A DNA stretch of 64,000 nt from contig NC_087073.1 in NCBI RefSeq assembly GCF_026151205.1, positions 19,930,837 through 19,994,836 of the forward strand, written 5' to 3'. This document shows, piece by piece, positions 34,236-46,200 of the stretch. Numbering within the stretch: position 1 is the first letter of the stretch; every line of letters starts with the position of its first letter. A program made the position numbers and the translations under genes. The notes beneath the pieces were generated by a model. The model did no database searches and had not been told where the DNA came from. It worked only from the letters and a program-made list of their open reading frames with translations. This DNA is from Bolinopsis microptera. Taxonomy: Eukaryota; Ctenophora; Tentaculata; Lobata; Bolinopsidae.

Positions 34236-34555
34236 CTGGATATACAACTAACCATTATCCTGTACAGTGTACTTCTGAATTGTAAAATTAAATTATCCTA
34301 AAACATAACATAAAATCGGTAAGCTATAACATTAACATTAGTGCTATAAGATCAGTAACTGTAAGATAAAGAAAGCAAATATAATTATAACGTTATGAAA
34401 TTAATTTCTTCTAATATTTAAGATTAATTTGTGAATCCTAAAATTGCAGTATCTCTATAAATTTTTATATAAACAAACAAAATCCCGATTCACCATAAAG
34501 TCCAGGGGTGTAGGAAGCGGGGGGGCATCGCAAACGACCATTCGTAACCTTTCAC

Positions 34556-35848
34556 TTAACATTTTTTCAAAATGGTGAAATGGAAAAAATCAGCGTATAA
34601 TCTTTGGAGCACGCTTCTTTTCCTTGTGGTGATTTCTAAAATCACGTGACTTAACTTTTCCGCAGTTTTCTCCCAGCTGTTCCGTAGCCCGATCTCCCTG
34701 TTTGCCTCCCCAATCTCACTTATCAGCTTCTTATTTCCCGCTAACTTCTCAAACGCTTCCAGAATAGCTCCTGCGTCTCCTGGAGGTACTTTAAGTCCAT
34801 TCACACCGTTTTCAATAAGCTCATCAGGTCCCCCTACCGCAGAAACGAGCATGCAGCAACCTGCCGCCATTCCCTCAATAACCACCAGTCCAAATGCCTC
34901 ATACAGCGAGGGGACCACCATTATATCCGAGGCTGCCATATACTCAACTAACTCACTCATTGGCTTTGCCCCAAGGTAGTTGAACTGGGGGTACTCTTGT
35001 AGAAGGTGCTCTGAGGGAGACTTCTCGTATTCTCCGATAAGGCGAAAAGTGAGCGGTATATTTGTTTTACTGAGTGCCTCGAGTGCAAACTTTATTCCTT
35101 TCCCCGGAGAAAATCTCCCAACGTATAGAACGTTCATAACGCTGGAAGAAAAGTTTAACTTATTTCTGGAATGTTCCTTGTCTAGATGTTTGAACTTCTC
35201 GAGCTCAATGCCTGGAGTAATGTGAGTTGCTTTTGTTGCATTGGTTAGCTCTTGTTCATTTCTAAGTTGATGAACTATGCATGATGCTTTTTTGTTAATC
35301 TTTCGCTCCACCACCATTCTTTTTTCACCAATTTCTGTTATCTGTTCCGACTGGAACTTCAGGATTCCCAAAGAATGATGAACGTGTACTTGTGGTAGTC
35401 CTAATTTAAGCCCCACATACCCACTCAACCAGTAGTTGGTGAAAACAGCTTCAAATTCAGTCGGATCGATCTGAGAGGTGAAGTTGTCGAGGTGATAATA
35501 GAAAAGGTCTTTAAAGAGATGCTGCTGGGGCCCTGCCACAATGTACTGTAGTCTGAGGGTAGAGGACAAGGTGACCATCCCAACTTGGTCCGGGCTTTCA
35601 CTTCTTGTGAATACAGTAATGTTGAAGCCTAGGGTGGACAAATGTTTGCTTACTTCTCTTACGTAAGGGACTTGACCTCCTTTTCCATAACTGAGTCTTT
35701 CGAATGGGTTATCGGCCATGGAGATAATTGCAGGACTCACTGGCTTTCTTTCTCTCATGTATAATTCAGATACCAAAACCAAAGCGATGCTAGTGGCAAA
35801 AAACTTAAACAGAGTGAGAGAGTCTTTAGCTGCTGATATCGTTATCAT
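34556..35848 (-). CDS. GT4 glycosyltransferase, bacterial-type, copy 4
   Basis: Full-length intronless copy whose protein is identical to copy 3 as read. It is the copy nearest the intact carboxypeptidase gene, starting about 1.6 kb downstream of that gene's stop on the same strand, with the LINE relic between. If one unit is ancestral, this location next to the real terminal exon makes unit D the best candidate. Subcellular location is unknown; the N-terminal hydrophobic segment suggests membrane association or a secretory pathway position. Confidence 0.88.
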   Translation of the reverse strand: MITISAAKDSLTLFKFFATSIALVLVSELYMRERKPVSPAIISMADNPFERLSYGKGGQVPYVREVSKHLSTLGFNITVFTRSESPDQVGMVTLSSTLRLQYIVAGPQQHLFKDLFYYHLDNFTSQIDPTEFEAVFTNYWLSGYVGLKLGLPQVHVHHSLGILKFQSEQITEIGEKRMVVERKINKKASCIVHQLRNEQELTNATKATHITPGIELEKFKHLDKEHSRNKLNFSSSVMNVLYVGRFSPGKGIKFALEALSKTNIPLTFRLIGEYEKSPSEHLLQEYPQFNYLGAKPMSELVEYMAASDIMVVPSLYEAFGLVVIEGMAAGCCMLVSAVGGPDELIENGVNGLKVPPGDAGAILEAFEKLAGNKKLISEIGEANREIGLRNSWEKTAEKLSHVILEITTRKRSVLQRLYADFFHFTILKKC

Positions 35849-36468
35849 ATTTTATTATCTTTAAGCCCCTGATATTGATATTATTAATAATAAGTGATGT
35901 GTCAATATATTATGAATAAAGTAGAACAGAGTGAACGACAATACGATAAAGATGGACATCATCAGTCCTAAGGACAAAACGATAAAACATAACTGACAAC
36001 TGTGATGCGGTGGACGCCGGACACATAACACAACTATAAACATTATAGAAAGAGCTTACAAAATTAAAAGGTATCATATACAAAATACATTATACAATGA
36101 GGGAACTTAACGTTATATTTTTTTAATTTCTTTAGAGAGGCTGGACCTGGTGGCTCACGAGAGGAAAGCATGAGAGTCGGAAGATTATACAATGAGGGAT
36201 CCTAATGTGTTTTCTCATTAAAAACAGATAAGTACTTGTAATCTTTTTTATTCTTTGTTATAGAGGGTGGACCTGCAGTGGCCCACGAGAAGAAAGCAGG
36301 AGGGTCGGAACAGACGGGCCTTGACTCCTACGGATCGAGTCACGTAATATATGTTCAGAGATCATGAAAGTTTTCACGTCAGTCACGAGAGTTGTCATGT
36401 CATGTGTTTAGGAGTTGTGAGAAGGATCCGGTAAAAACTACTAATCTGGCATCATTAAGCGTTTGGTG

Positions 36469-36636
36469 TAAGTTGACAATAGTGGTAATATGTTGGTTGT
36501 CGAATATGTCGTTGACGGAGAGGTAGTAGTCATGAAAGTACTGCCCCATCAACTGTAAAATGGCTGGATATTGCCCGAGAAAGTTTAAGCATGCACTCGT
36601 GTTTGATTTGCAAATAGTATGGAGGTGTTTGTCCAC
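36469..36636 (-). pseudogene. LINE relic, array unit D
   Basis: Relic copy between the carboxypeptidase terminal exon and glycosyltransferase copy 4. In the ancestral single-copy arrangement this relic would have separated the two genes. Confidence 0.75.
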
Positions 36637-37485
36637 ATTTATATACAACGTAATAATATGAATAAAAATATGAAGCAACAAATGCCAAAAATGCCTTATT
36701 TTGGATTTATTGCACAAAAACTGATTTTCGCCCAATTTTGCTAACTTCTGATAGAAACCTGTTAAAGACTTCTAGATGCGCTTAAACGTTGTTGGTTTAT
36801 AACCTACCGAACCGCGTCGAGGAAACGGCAGCAAAGCTTCTAGTAAAACATCTTCCAAAATGTTTCCTTCTATTCTGATGATTTTCTGTTTATCAAATCA
36901 TATTCTTTGGTCATTTTACTTTCAGTACCCCAATCGTGTCTTGTGCCATCCACAGTTAACTCATTGGTTGGTCATTCAAGAATAATTCAATGAAAACAGT
37001 GAAATTTGGGTCGAGGAAAGCTGAAATCTGAAAATTTCCTACCGGTAGGACACTTTCATAATTTTCCTTTCATCAAAGATTTCTTCAGATACAAAGGTTT
37101 CTTCAAATATTTAGCTGATGGTGACTTATGTTATTCACTGATTAGTGATTGATCACTATCATGGTCAAAATTCATTCAAAATTTCGGTCAAAGAAACGGC
37201 AGAGAAGCTTCTATTTAGTTAACTGAATAAATCAAATATTTTTTAACAGATTTCAATTTTATACTGATTTTTGTCAAGTGCATATCTTATCTATCTTCAA
37301 TTTAAATTGAGTTCAATCGAATCTAAAATTAATTTATAACTTTTGCTCTGATTAAATCTACAATTTATTTTGTTCCATTCATTGTCAATGTAATTAATAA
37401 TTTCGATTTCGCTCATCAGCACTGATCGTCATTTTTCAAGAGCTCTCCTTGCACTCCCTGTTATTGATATTCCATCGTCTCTGCT

Positions 37486-40400
37486 CTAATCTACACCGTC
37501 ATTTTTTTCACCTTCATCTCCATCATCGTCTCCATTATTATCTCCTTCATCATTTCCGTTTCCATCGCTATCATTGTTCCCACCGTCATCCTCAATGGCT
37601 CGCTCGTATATGTTATCAATGAGAACGAACAACCCAGCAACGTTCTCCTCTCCAGTTTCCCTGATCTGGATATACAACTAATCATTATCCTGTTCAGTGT
37701 ACTTCTAACTAGGCAAGTAATATTTGAAAAATTTAAAGCACATATTTTGTATGAAAAAACACCACATCAATAACACAGTTATTGTTACTTTATACTTCTC
37801 CCTCAGAGGAAAGGTGAAATCTATTTGAAGGATTAAAGACACCGCAGGACTGAAAAAAGTGTGGCGGAAAAGATACGATGAGCGATGCCAGAGACCAGAA
37901 TATAAATTTCCCATCGATATGTTTAACCTGATCTTTGGGGAGTAAGAAACCACAACTAATTTACCTGATCTTTGGGGAGTAAGAAACCATACTCGCTCTG
38001 ACCATCTGGCCTCAGCTCGAACCCGTAAGCATCAACCACTCCTAGTTTGTCGTAAACCCAATCAATACTGGACCCGCTCACCATGTACAAATCTACCGCC
38101 ACTTGTATAACCTTGTAATCTTTCCCATGTACTCCTGTAAATTGTAATTGAGGAAAATTTGTTCGTTTATCGGAGAATGTAAAAAACTTTTAAAATTATT
38201 TTCCTTTCTGTGGCAAACAAGCAAACATGAACCGATCAATGGTTTACCTTATCGAAGCCTTTAAATGCTTAAATATAAGTGGTAAAACTCGATCATCGCC
38301 AGAGCTACACTTTGTTTTACCTTTTATAGCCTCCACAACACCTTTCCCCACCTTCATGTGGTGTTCATGGTGTGGGGGAGCTTCCTGGCTGTGTGCCCAG
38401 GGAACCAGGAACAGTTGAAGGTAAGCGTGGTACGAAACATACAAAACCAGCTTCCTGCCATGAAGATGGATTATAATCTTAGTATCTTGAGTGCTTATGT
38501 TTTTGGTGTTAGTTAGTTGGTTGATAGTTAAGCGATTGTTGTTTTCTGAATTCTAGCGTTGGTTTATAATTAATTTGCTTCAACTTTATACTAGACATGA
38601 CCTTCTTCTTCGTAAGGGGGCTTACCCAGAACTTGATCAAATTGTCAGAATTAAATCAATAATTACCATACTTACTCCTTGTTTTTCTCGAGGTAGGTTT
38701 TCACAATATTGACACAAGGTTGATCCCAATATTCTTTTCCGGGAAATACGATCGTACAAGGGTTATCACTAACTCCTTTTTTGGAATCAAACTCTGCATC
38801 CCAATTTCTAAAATTTTAATTAGAGTAAAGGTTTCCTGATCATAGAAAGGGAGTCACAACTCAAACTAACCGTCAACTAAAAACACAAGGAAATATTCTC
38901 TGAACAAATGTTAAATTTGTCATCACCTGTTGGGGTCCGCTCCCCAGCAGAAGTAATGTAAGCACCCTCCATACCACATACGCTTATTTTCTTCGCACCC
39001 TCCTACGTCAGTTCTTGTTTTTCTCCACATCCTGAAAATTCAGATTCAGAACGCAATGAACCTTGTTTAGAAGGTAGACTAAAAGAGGCATCATTTCTAT
39101 TAATCTCACAATCAGTATTATGAAAAGGTGATGGTTATTTATAAGTTTATAGTATGCAACTACCCATAACAAATCATCATTGTAAATTTATATTTATATA
39201 CAAGCTATATTTATTATTTATAGCTACAAATTTATATTTGTATACACTATATAAGCTAAATGGTATTACCATTGGTAATAAGCTTCACTTCTAACCTGTC
39301 GCAGACTTCAGTTTTCCACTGTAGTGCCCTTCCACTGTCACCATCACAGCTGAATACATACCCGTCAGGGTTGATAACCGGGGCTATTACTATTTGGTAC
39401 CTGTCCAGTATAATATCAATCTGAAATAAGAGTTTACGTTTTACCGATCTTGCCATCATGCCCTACCACCTATATAAGATCCTATAACGGTCAAATTAGG
39501 TTTGTTGCTGGAGTGCAGTTTGAGTTAGAGCTATTTAAAAATTACGAACTTTACAAGTTCTCAATTTTACACTACATTGTACATACCGTGGCTTGTTGGC
39601 CTTTTTCTTCCTCCCCAAGCATGGCATCCACAAAATACATCATTGTAGCTGATGATACCCATTCTCGAGAATGAATACCTCCGTCCAACCAGACCATTGG
39701 TTTTGAATCGGATAGTTTTGTGTTGGAAATATGGTTCGTTATACGAATCGCCTGTAATACAATGCATAAAGGTATATAATATAAGTATAATATAAGTTGA
39801 AAAGAGTAAGGTGTAAAGTTGCCTTCGAGCTCACAGTCATATCATTGCCACTATCTTTGATATGTATTTAGTTAAAGGATCTAAGTATTAAGAATCAAAA
39901 TGTGATAATTATGTGAACCTTGATCTCTCGGTTTTCAAATGTTTTCCCCTCCAGAGAGAACACCTTGGCTTTATCTGAATGGGTTGCTGCTAGTGCTTCC
40001 AGTCTATCAACCATCTCTCTGAGGTGAAATCAATTGAACTGGATAGCTTAGTTTGAACCATTCAATATAGGGATGAGAATTAAGTTTTCATCGCGGCCGC
40101 CGGGATCATGGCCCTCAGAAATATTATGTATAGTTTTTTAATTGAGCACAACTTACAAAAACTATCGTTTCAAAACGAGTCAATTCACTTCCCCTACATT
40201 ATTTGCCAGACATATCATGTAAAGAAATTTGTCTACAAATAAGTATGTAATCTTACTGGTAAGAATGGTAATCATCGTGGAACGATTCGTCGATGGAAAC
40301 ACTGTCTGAACTCCTCCCAAGTTTAGAAATCTTTTCTTCTGCTTGTTGCTTCATGATTTTTCCGATATCATCATTCTGAATCTGGTTACGATTAGAAAAT

Positions 40401-41286
40401 TATATCTATTATCTATAGATTAGAACTAATTTGAAATCCACTAAGCTTAAAACTCCTTAGATAAATCATTATATATCATCACTGAATTTATCATCGAGAT
40501 TATAATTTTTCGCCTGATAAGACGTTTAAAGATTCAAACCTTGAATTCAGCGTAGAATTTGTCCAGTGTCTCCAACACTGCACTCAGATGTTTTGGACCA
40601 ACCATCAGGTCCATAATACCCCTCACTGGACACAAAACCAGGATATCTACTCTTCCTTTATTCTGGAGATGTTTAATTTCATCTACAATAACATCTGTTG
40701 AGGAACTGACTGTCACCCGCAACACCTGAAATTAATCATATTGAGTTTGACAACAGATAGAATACCAACATCTTTACGTATCTAAAATCCTTACAATCCA
40801 CGCGGCATCCAATTTGCGCTGAATGTGATGTTTATAATTGTCCAGTGGATCCAATCAAGCTTCTACGATGTCATGGACTAGTTTTACTGAAGACTGCTTT
40901 CAAGACTGATTCTAGTCTAAAATAAACCAGTACTACAAGTATGATATAATCATTAATCATTAGGTATAGTCAAATGATAATATTGGATCCAATTGGATAC
41001 CATGGAATGTTTTCTTAGGTTTCCTTGACTTTGAAGCTGCTTTACGGGGGCAACTGGGAATTATATGTACTACTAAATCAAATCTAACCTTGTAGTCGAG
41101 TCGAATGTGCAGCAAATTAATTGGATTGGAATGTTTAAAACCCTGTAAATTTCATTGAGCAAATATGTTAGCTTCATTATTGGACCTTACCTTGAATTCG
41201 TCGTACTGAGCACATTCCACTAGCTGGACACATTGATAGCTGAGTACGATAAACAAAAGACCACGAAGTAACCTTGAAGTCACCAT
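37486..41286 (-). CDS. M14A zinc carboxypeptidase, A-type, 11 exons, 503 aa preproenzyme with acidic tail
   Basis: Exons (minus strand): 41286-41191, 40725-40540, 40375-40257, 40018-39919, 39751-39587, 39420-39296, 39031-38927, 38807-38676, 38454-38321, 38134-37965, 37665-37486; all GT-AG and all in phase. Exon 1 encodes a signal peptide (LLRGLLFIVLSYQCVQLVECA). Exon 2 and most of exon 3 form the activation propeptide. Catalytic features: zinc ligands in GGIHSREW, NPDGY, RMWRKTR, NRNWD, the third zinc ligand in SYHAYLQ, tyrosine in DLYMVSGSSIDW, and catalytic Glu in GFELRPDG. Ile before Asp in SSIDW corresponds to the A-type (hydrophobic) specificity position. The last exon completes the fold (IRETGEENVAGLF) and adds an unusual acidic tail of about 35 residues. 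Likely secreted, digestive or extracellular. Its terminal exon belongs to array unit D. Confidence 0.9.
37926..37988 (-). repeat. Local duplication of the exon 10 end and donor site
   Basis: The 3' end of carboxypeptidase exon 10 with its splice donor (TGATCTTTGGGGAGTAAGAA on the plus strand) occurs twice about 38 bp apart. The outer copy at about 37928 lies inside the following intron. Both copies are followed by GT, so a cryptic second donor exists. Confidence 0.8.
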
Positions 41287-42156
41287 GTTTAACTATCAGC
41301 CGAAGATAAAGGCCAGAACTGGAAGGATACTGATACGAGTTGGGTGATCTTTACACGGTCAGATGTACGAGGTTTTACTGACCAAATAAATAGTTGCACC
41401 AGAGGGAAAGATAATGAACTATAACATCACCATATGTCTATTCTACTTAATTCGGGTTCCTTGATTCGTTTTGGATCATGAGTATCAATATCATATGGAC
41501 ACTTCAAAACCTAAATCGAATGTTTCGAAGTCAGAGATTGTTCGCGAAAATCAGGTTATATGGCATCACCTGTTTTACTTCATTAAAGGGCAGCCTATGT
41601 CGTAAAGGTGGCCTTGATTCCCAGTTTTTATGGGTACTAGGCAGACCATGGGCCAGAGAATAGGATTACGAACTTTAATTTACAAATTGAAAGTGAATGA
41701 GAGCGAAAATACGAACAGCTGATTCCACGTTTATAGTTGTAAAATGGAGAAAAACTATTATGTTTCAAAAAGTCGTATCAGGAATGTTCCAGAAATGCAA
41801 CTTATTATACCAGCACCAAGAACAGAAAAGGTATTACAATTGTACAGCAGAGATAGTTTGAAAATGTAGATGTATCAATTGTTCCATTTCGATCGTTCAC
41901 CAAGAACAAAAGCAGCCAGTGCTATAAAAGTGTGCCACCAATATACGATTAACCGTGGGAACTAAGTGAAAGAGGAAATTTCAAATTAACAGTTTATTTA
42001 ACGAAATTCACAGTGTTTCATATCACAAATTGACATTTTACATACATTTTTATTCAATCGCGATCGTGGAAACAGAGTGACTATCACAATAAAACATATG
42101 ACGTATGTAGAAATTAGCCAATAATAAATAACTTTTCAATTTTCATTGATCGACTA

Positions 42157-42233
42157 GGGGGCATCGCCAATCACCACTTTCGACATTTATTTTGGGTAAA
42201 AAAGCATAAAATTAGAAAAAATGGCGATGCCCT
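42157..42233. mobile_element. Short hairpin MITE-like element
   Basis: GGGGGCATCGCCA near 42157 is matched by TGGCGATGCCC ending near 42231, giving inverted ends around an AT-rich middle of about 50 bp. A similar end, GGGGGGCATCGCAAACGACC, adjoins the G-rich tract after each glycosyltransferase gene in the array, suggesting one family. Confidence 0.5.
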
Positions 42234-42708
42234 CAGTGATCGTTTAGCTTGATAATGATTGCATAAAGAAATATTTATCTTAGACCGTACACATGAAATG
42301 AATTAATGTTTACAGAATTAACTCTTCGAATTTATATGTTACTTACATTTAAAATGATAAGCAGTATTGTTATTTCATATTACACCACATACTGTACAGT
42401 ACAAACATAGTATTACCACTATCTAATTTATAAAAGTTTATATGCGAACGTTTGAATTGTTTATCGCTTATATAATATAATATAACAATTTTACAGTAAT
42501 TTTTTGCACTCGTCTAAAATTCAGGATTATTTAATAATTAGAACTGACACTATCTGTACAAAATTATGTCAAAATATTTATCAATCTCCAAACTTCCTAT
42601 CAATCAAGAACAAGAGGAAGCCATGAATAAATTTTATTTTCACATTTATTTTCACATTTGAAGCTTGCTCAAATTGTCTACTTGACTAAGATCAAAGATG
42701 TCTAACAA

Positions 42709-42846
42709 CATTTGCTATAACAACTGTTGCTATAACAACATTTGCTATAACAACAGCTGCTATAACAACAGTTGCTATAACAACTGTTGCTATAACAACT
42801 GTTGCTATAACAACTGTTGCTATAACAACTGTTGCTATAACAACAG
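42709..42846. repeat. Minisatellite, 15 bp unit
   Basis: About nine head-to-tail copies of TTGCTATAACAACTG with small variants (CAT, CAG). Because the unit is a multiple of three, it produces a chance open frame of Tyr-Asn-Asn-Cys repeats that I do not regard as a gene. Confidence 0.9.
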
Positions 42847-43221
42847 TATATCTATATTCTGTCGGAGTACTCTACTCTATCGTTCCGGTCACTGCAACAG
42901 CGTTATTGAAGCTCAGGGAAGATCTGTACATTTGGGTCCATGTCGTATTTTATCTCGAGGTAAACTGTTTGATAACTTGAGGGGCGCCCTTTCTCCTTCT
43001 GAGTTGATTTATTATGTTAGAGAATATACCAGGAATCTGGTTCTCTGACCAAGATCCACATTGAAGTGCAAAACAATTAATTTAATTTTAGAGCTACTGC
43101 ATTAGAAATCTGACAAGGCACCTCAGTTAGCAACGAATTTACCATATAACACATTGACTATAACTAAAGGGGCACCTCTAGAAGTAGGCTGCAATAAAAG
43201 AGACCAAACAACTTATTAAAA

Positions 43222-46200
43222 CTAACCCCTGAGGGATCCTGTTCGTCTAATAGGGGTGCTCTTGGTGGTTTGGAGAACTGGCTTAGATGTCCCGGGATTC
43301 ATCGGTCCTGACTTGGGACCTGTTGAGAGGGACTTTACTTCTTGGGCTGAAATAGTTTCAACAGTTAAAACTTATTATTTCAATAGGTAGCACATCGATT
43401 TCGAACTTTGATCTGAAATCCTCCAATCTTTTGAACAATTGTTCTCCTTCTGATTAAATCAAAGTTTATCAAGTATTTTTCAAAACCTACTAATACAATT
43501 TGTTAACATTCATTGAAGCTTGAACAGAGCTGAAAAGTATCATTTCATTTGCACTCACGTTTCAGAGAAGCTTCCTTTGTAGCGACAGTTTATTAGATAG
43601 CTTTATTCAATAGCATAGCTCAGCCTCAATGGTGCGAAAAGCAGCACATATTAGGTGACATTCACAAAACATAACGAGTACACACGATATACGGCGGACA
43701 CTGGACATCTAGTTCTGACTTACGATTTGAAGTGCGAGATGCTGGCTTGACTGCGATAGCTTTAGAGCCTCGCTCTACTGGCCTACTGGCCGGTACGCTG
43801 CTAGATGATGGTCGACGAGTTTCTACTTTAGCTGCTGAGAACACTCACGGATCAGAATAATGTTTCTGTGTATTACCAGTACCACACCAGCCATATTATG
43901 TTAATGTAGCTTCCTCTATGTTTTTTTCAGATAAAGTCTCACCTTTGACATTGGTAGTTTTAGGGTTTGAGGCGGCGGCAGCAGCGTAAGTGGGGCGTGC
44001 AGTGGCGGGGCGGGACGTCGGGGCTGATTTCCTAGCTGGAGCAGTTCCCGGTCTTTGTGCCGGCCTCCTCTTAGGGGGGCCAGTCACTGGAGGTCCTTCA
44101 GAGGGGTATTAGATGTTACGGTTGATTTGTTGTATTGGGAAAAATTTCATTGAGGTCGGATCAAATTTAAAGGGGAAATCTTGATATCACTCATAATATG
44201 TTATTCTAGTATTCTATTAGTATTGCATACTAAGAAAAATTGTAAAATGTTTGATCATGAGGACAGACCTGCATTGTGAACAGGACACGTGTTCTTTGCT
44301 CTAACTGCTGTAGCTTGTTGAGAAATAGCGTTCAAAATATCATCTTCATCATACTTTTTCGTCCGGAATGGCTTCTTTTTCTCTGAAATTTTAATACATG
44401 ATGGCAAGATTATCATCTAAAAGTATGCACAATTTATTATTTTTTAAGAAAATCAAAGATCGAGGACAGGGCAAATATAGTAAAACACTTCTCTTCCCAT
44501 GTAATTTCATGCGAATCAAATGTAAACAGTAAATGTCTTAATAGTACAGACAAATCCGTCTGAAAAAATCGATCTGCTGACACACGAAGCTTTCAGAGGA
44601 TTGTTGACGTTTTTGAGTCCCATTAGGTGCCCTTTATGGCTGACCAACTTTTCCAAACTTTTCCACTTGTCTTAAGGCCACTTTTTGCCACTTTACCACT
44701 TTTTACAACCTTTCTTGTTTGTCAAATATCTTTAGTTGTGAACATCGTAAAAGGTTGCGGATCAATCGAGTGTGTTCATATTATCAGGAAGAAAAACTTT
44801 TGTTCAAACAATTTTTACGTCAGATAATAAGTTAATTGGATAATTATCAATTAACTAATTAGCAAAATTCTAAAAAAATTTTATTGGCTAAAAATGATCG
44901 GAATAGCTTGAAACACGGAGAAAAGTAGTTTTTAGAAATCATTTGAAAATTTTTCACTTACATTTTTTTTCGAGACTTCGTTTCAAGAATACTTATATCG
45001 CCAATATTTGTAGTTAGAGTTCAGTAAATCTCGGCAGATTTTAGTAATCAGGAATTACTAAGTGAAGAGGTCTGAAACTGAAAAACGTTAACCATACGAT
45101 CGCGCGGCATTATAAGAGTTTCATAAACTAATTTTCACAGAAACTGCACCAATGGCACAGTCAAGATCGAAACGATAGCCTGCTGTACTGTCATTTTATT
45201 GATTTCAATGATGAATCAGTGGGGTTAAGATAATCACATTTGTAATAAATAAACATCTCTGTACCGTCAATTGTGCTAATCTAAACCAGCCTTGTATTAC
45301 CAGACCTGTATTACCGGACCTGTATTACCAGCCCTGTATTACCAGACCTCTTCTTTTCCTCGACAATCAAACCAAGTTGTTCATATCGCATTTGGTGGGT
45401 GATGTAAGTAGTAATACATATCGAGCTGTATTCAATCACAATACGACACAATGCAATACGTGTATATTATATTATGGCCCTTAATGAGGTAGGTATATGA
45501 AGCGTTCTATACCGTACACTTCTCGCTTCTCCCGTGAGAGGCCCAGTATGGAGAGGTTTTACAGTTTAGCACGAAAACGTCTACTTGGCCTCATGGCTCT
45601 TTCACAGCTCAAAGAAGGCAAGAAAAGACCAGAAAGCTTAAAATTTCAACTCGCTCTTTTCAATGCTCTTCGATCTGTCCCACATTAATCCTGAGCTGAT
45701 CATCATGGCCCCGAATATCCTACGGGAAGAACCTGTATTTTTACCTCACGACGTCCGGATTTCAAATCAACACCCTCAATAACATTAACAATCCTTCCTG
45801 ATCAGGATCTGTCTCTATTAGCAATTTCCAAAATATCCTGACTCTCGTGGAGCATTTCACTGAATGAATTATTACTGGTTCTTTACTACCCCTTGCCCGT
45901 CACTGGTATCTACATCTTACCCTTGCCAGTATGTTACCCTTGCTGATTTTACGTTTAGCCGACCCTGACATATGGGGGTGATTTGAGGTAACCACCGATC
46001 CAGCATAGTAAATGAAGCGGTATGCAGAACAATACAAAACAAGTCACAGTTGATGTTGGAAGGTGTATTTACAGTTTACACTTGCTTCCTGGACCTGGCT
46101 GTTCCTTAGTTTCCCTGATCTGTTCTTGCCTTCTTCGAACTGTAAATGTGCCATGAGGCCAAGTATACGTTTTCGTGATAAACTTTAAAACGTCTCTATA

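Larger units (their letters stand above)
21397..37706 (-). repeat. Tandem array, four units of about 3.43 kb plus a partial unit
   Basis: The same junction (ACTTCT followed by GAATTG) recurs at 22512/22513, 25937/25938, 30846/30847 and 34276/34277. At the right edge (37706) the sequence instead runs into the unique last intron of the carboxypeptidase gene (ACTTCT then AACTAG). Units: A 22513-25937, B 25938-30846 (longer by an inserted LINE), C 30847-34276, D 34277-37706; the leading partial is about 21397-22512. Each holds, in minus-strand order, a carboxypeptidase terminal exon, a LINE relic and a glycosyltransferase gene. C and D share variants and A and B share others, so two subtypes expanded. 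The array runs up to unique flank near an assembly gap, so copy number may be misassembled. Confidence 0.93.
41287..43221. other. Intergenic region between the carboxypeptidase and GAS2-like genes
   Basis: It contains the presumed carboxypeptidase promoter and the 3' UTR of the GAS2-like gene, both minus strand. No further gene is recognised. The short 41478-41663 open frame has no motif. A minisatellite and a short TIR hairpin element are listed separately. Confidence 0.5.

Noticed and set aside
22811-35848. Bacterial contamination as the source of the glycosyltransferase
   Set aside because: The gene lies within repeat units that also contain an animal carboxypeptidase exon and a LINE relic, and the array runs directly into the carboxypeptidase gene.
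42698-43048. Open frame encoding Tyr-Asn-Asn-Cys repeats
   Set aside because: It is the translation of a 15 bp minisatellite, which stays open only because the unit is a multiple of three; no start context or homology.
45497-45688. 63-codon basic open frame
   Set aside because: It lies within the foldback of the GAS2-like intron, is not preserved as a frame in the mirrored arm, and has no recognisable domain.
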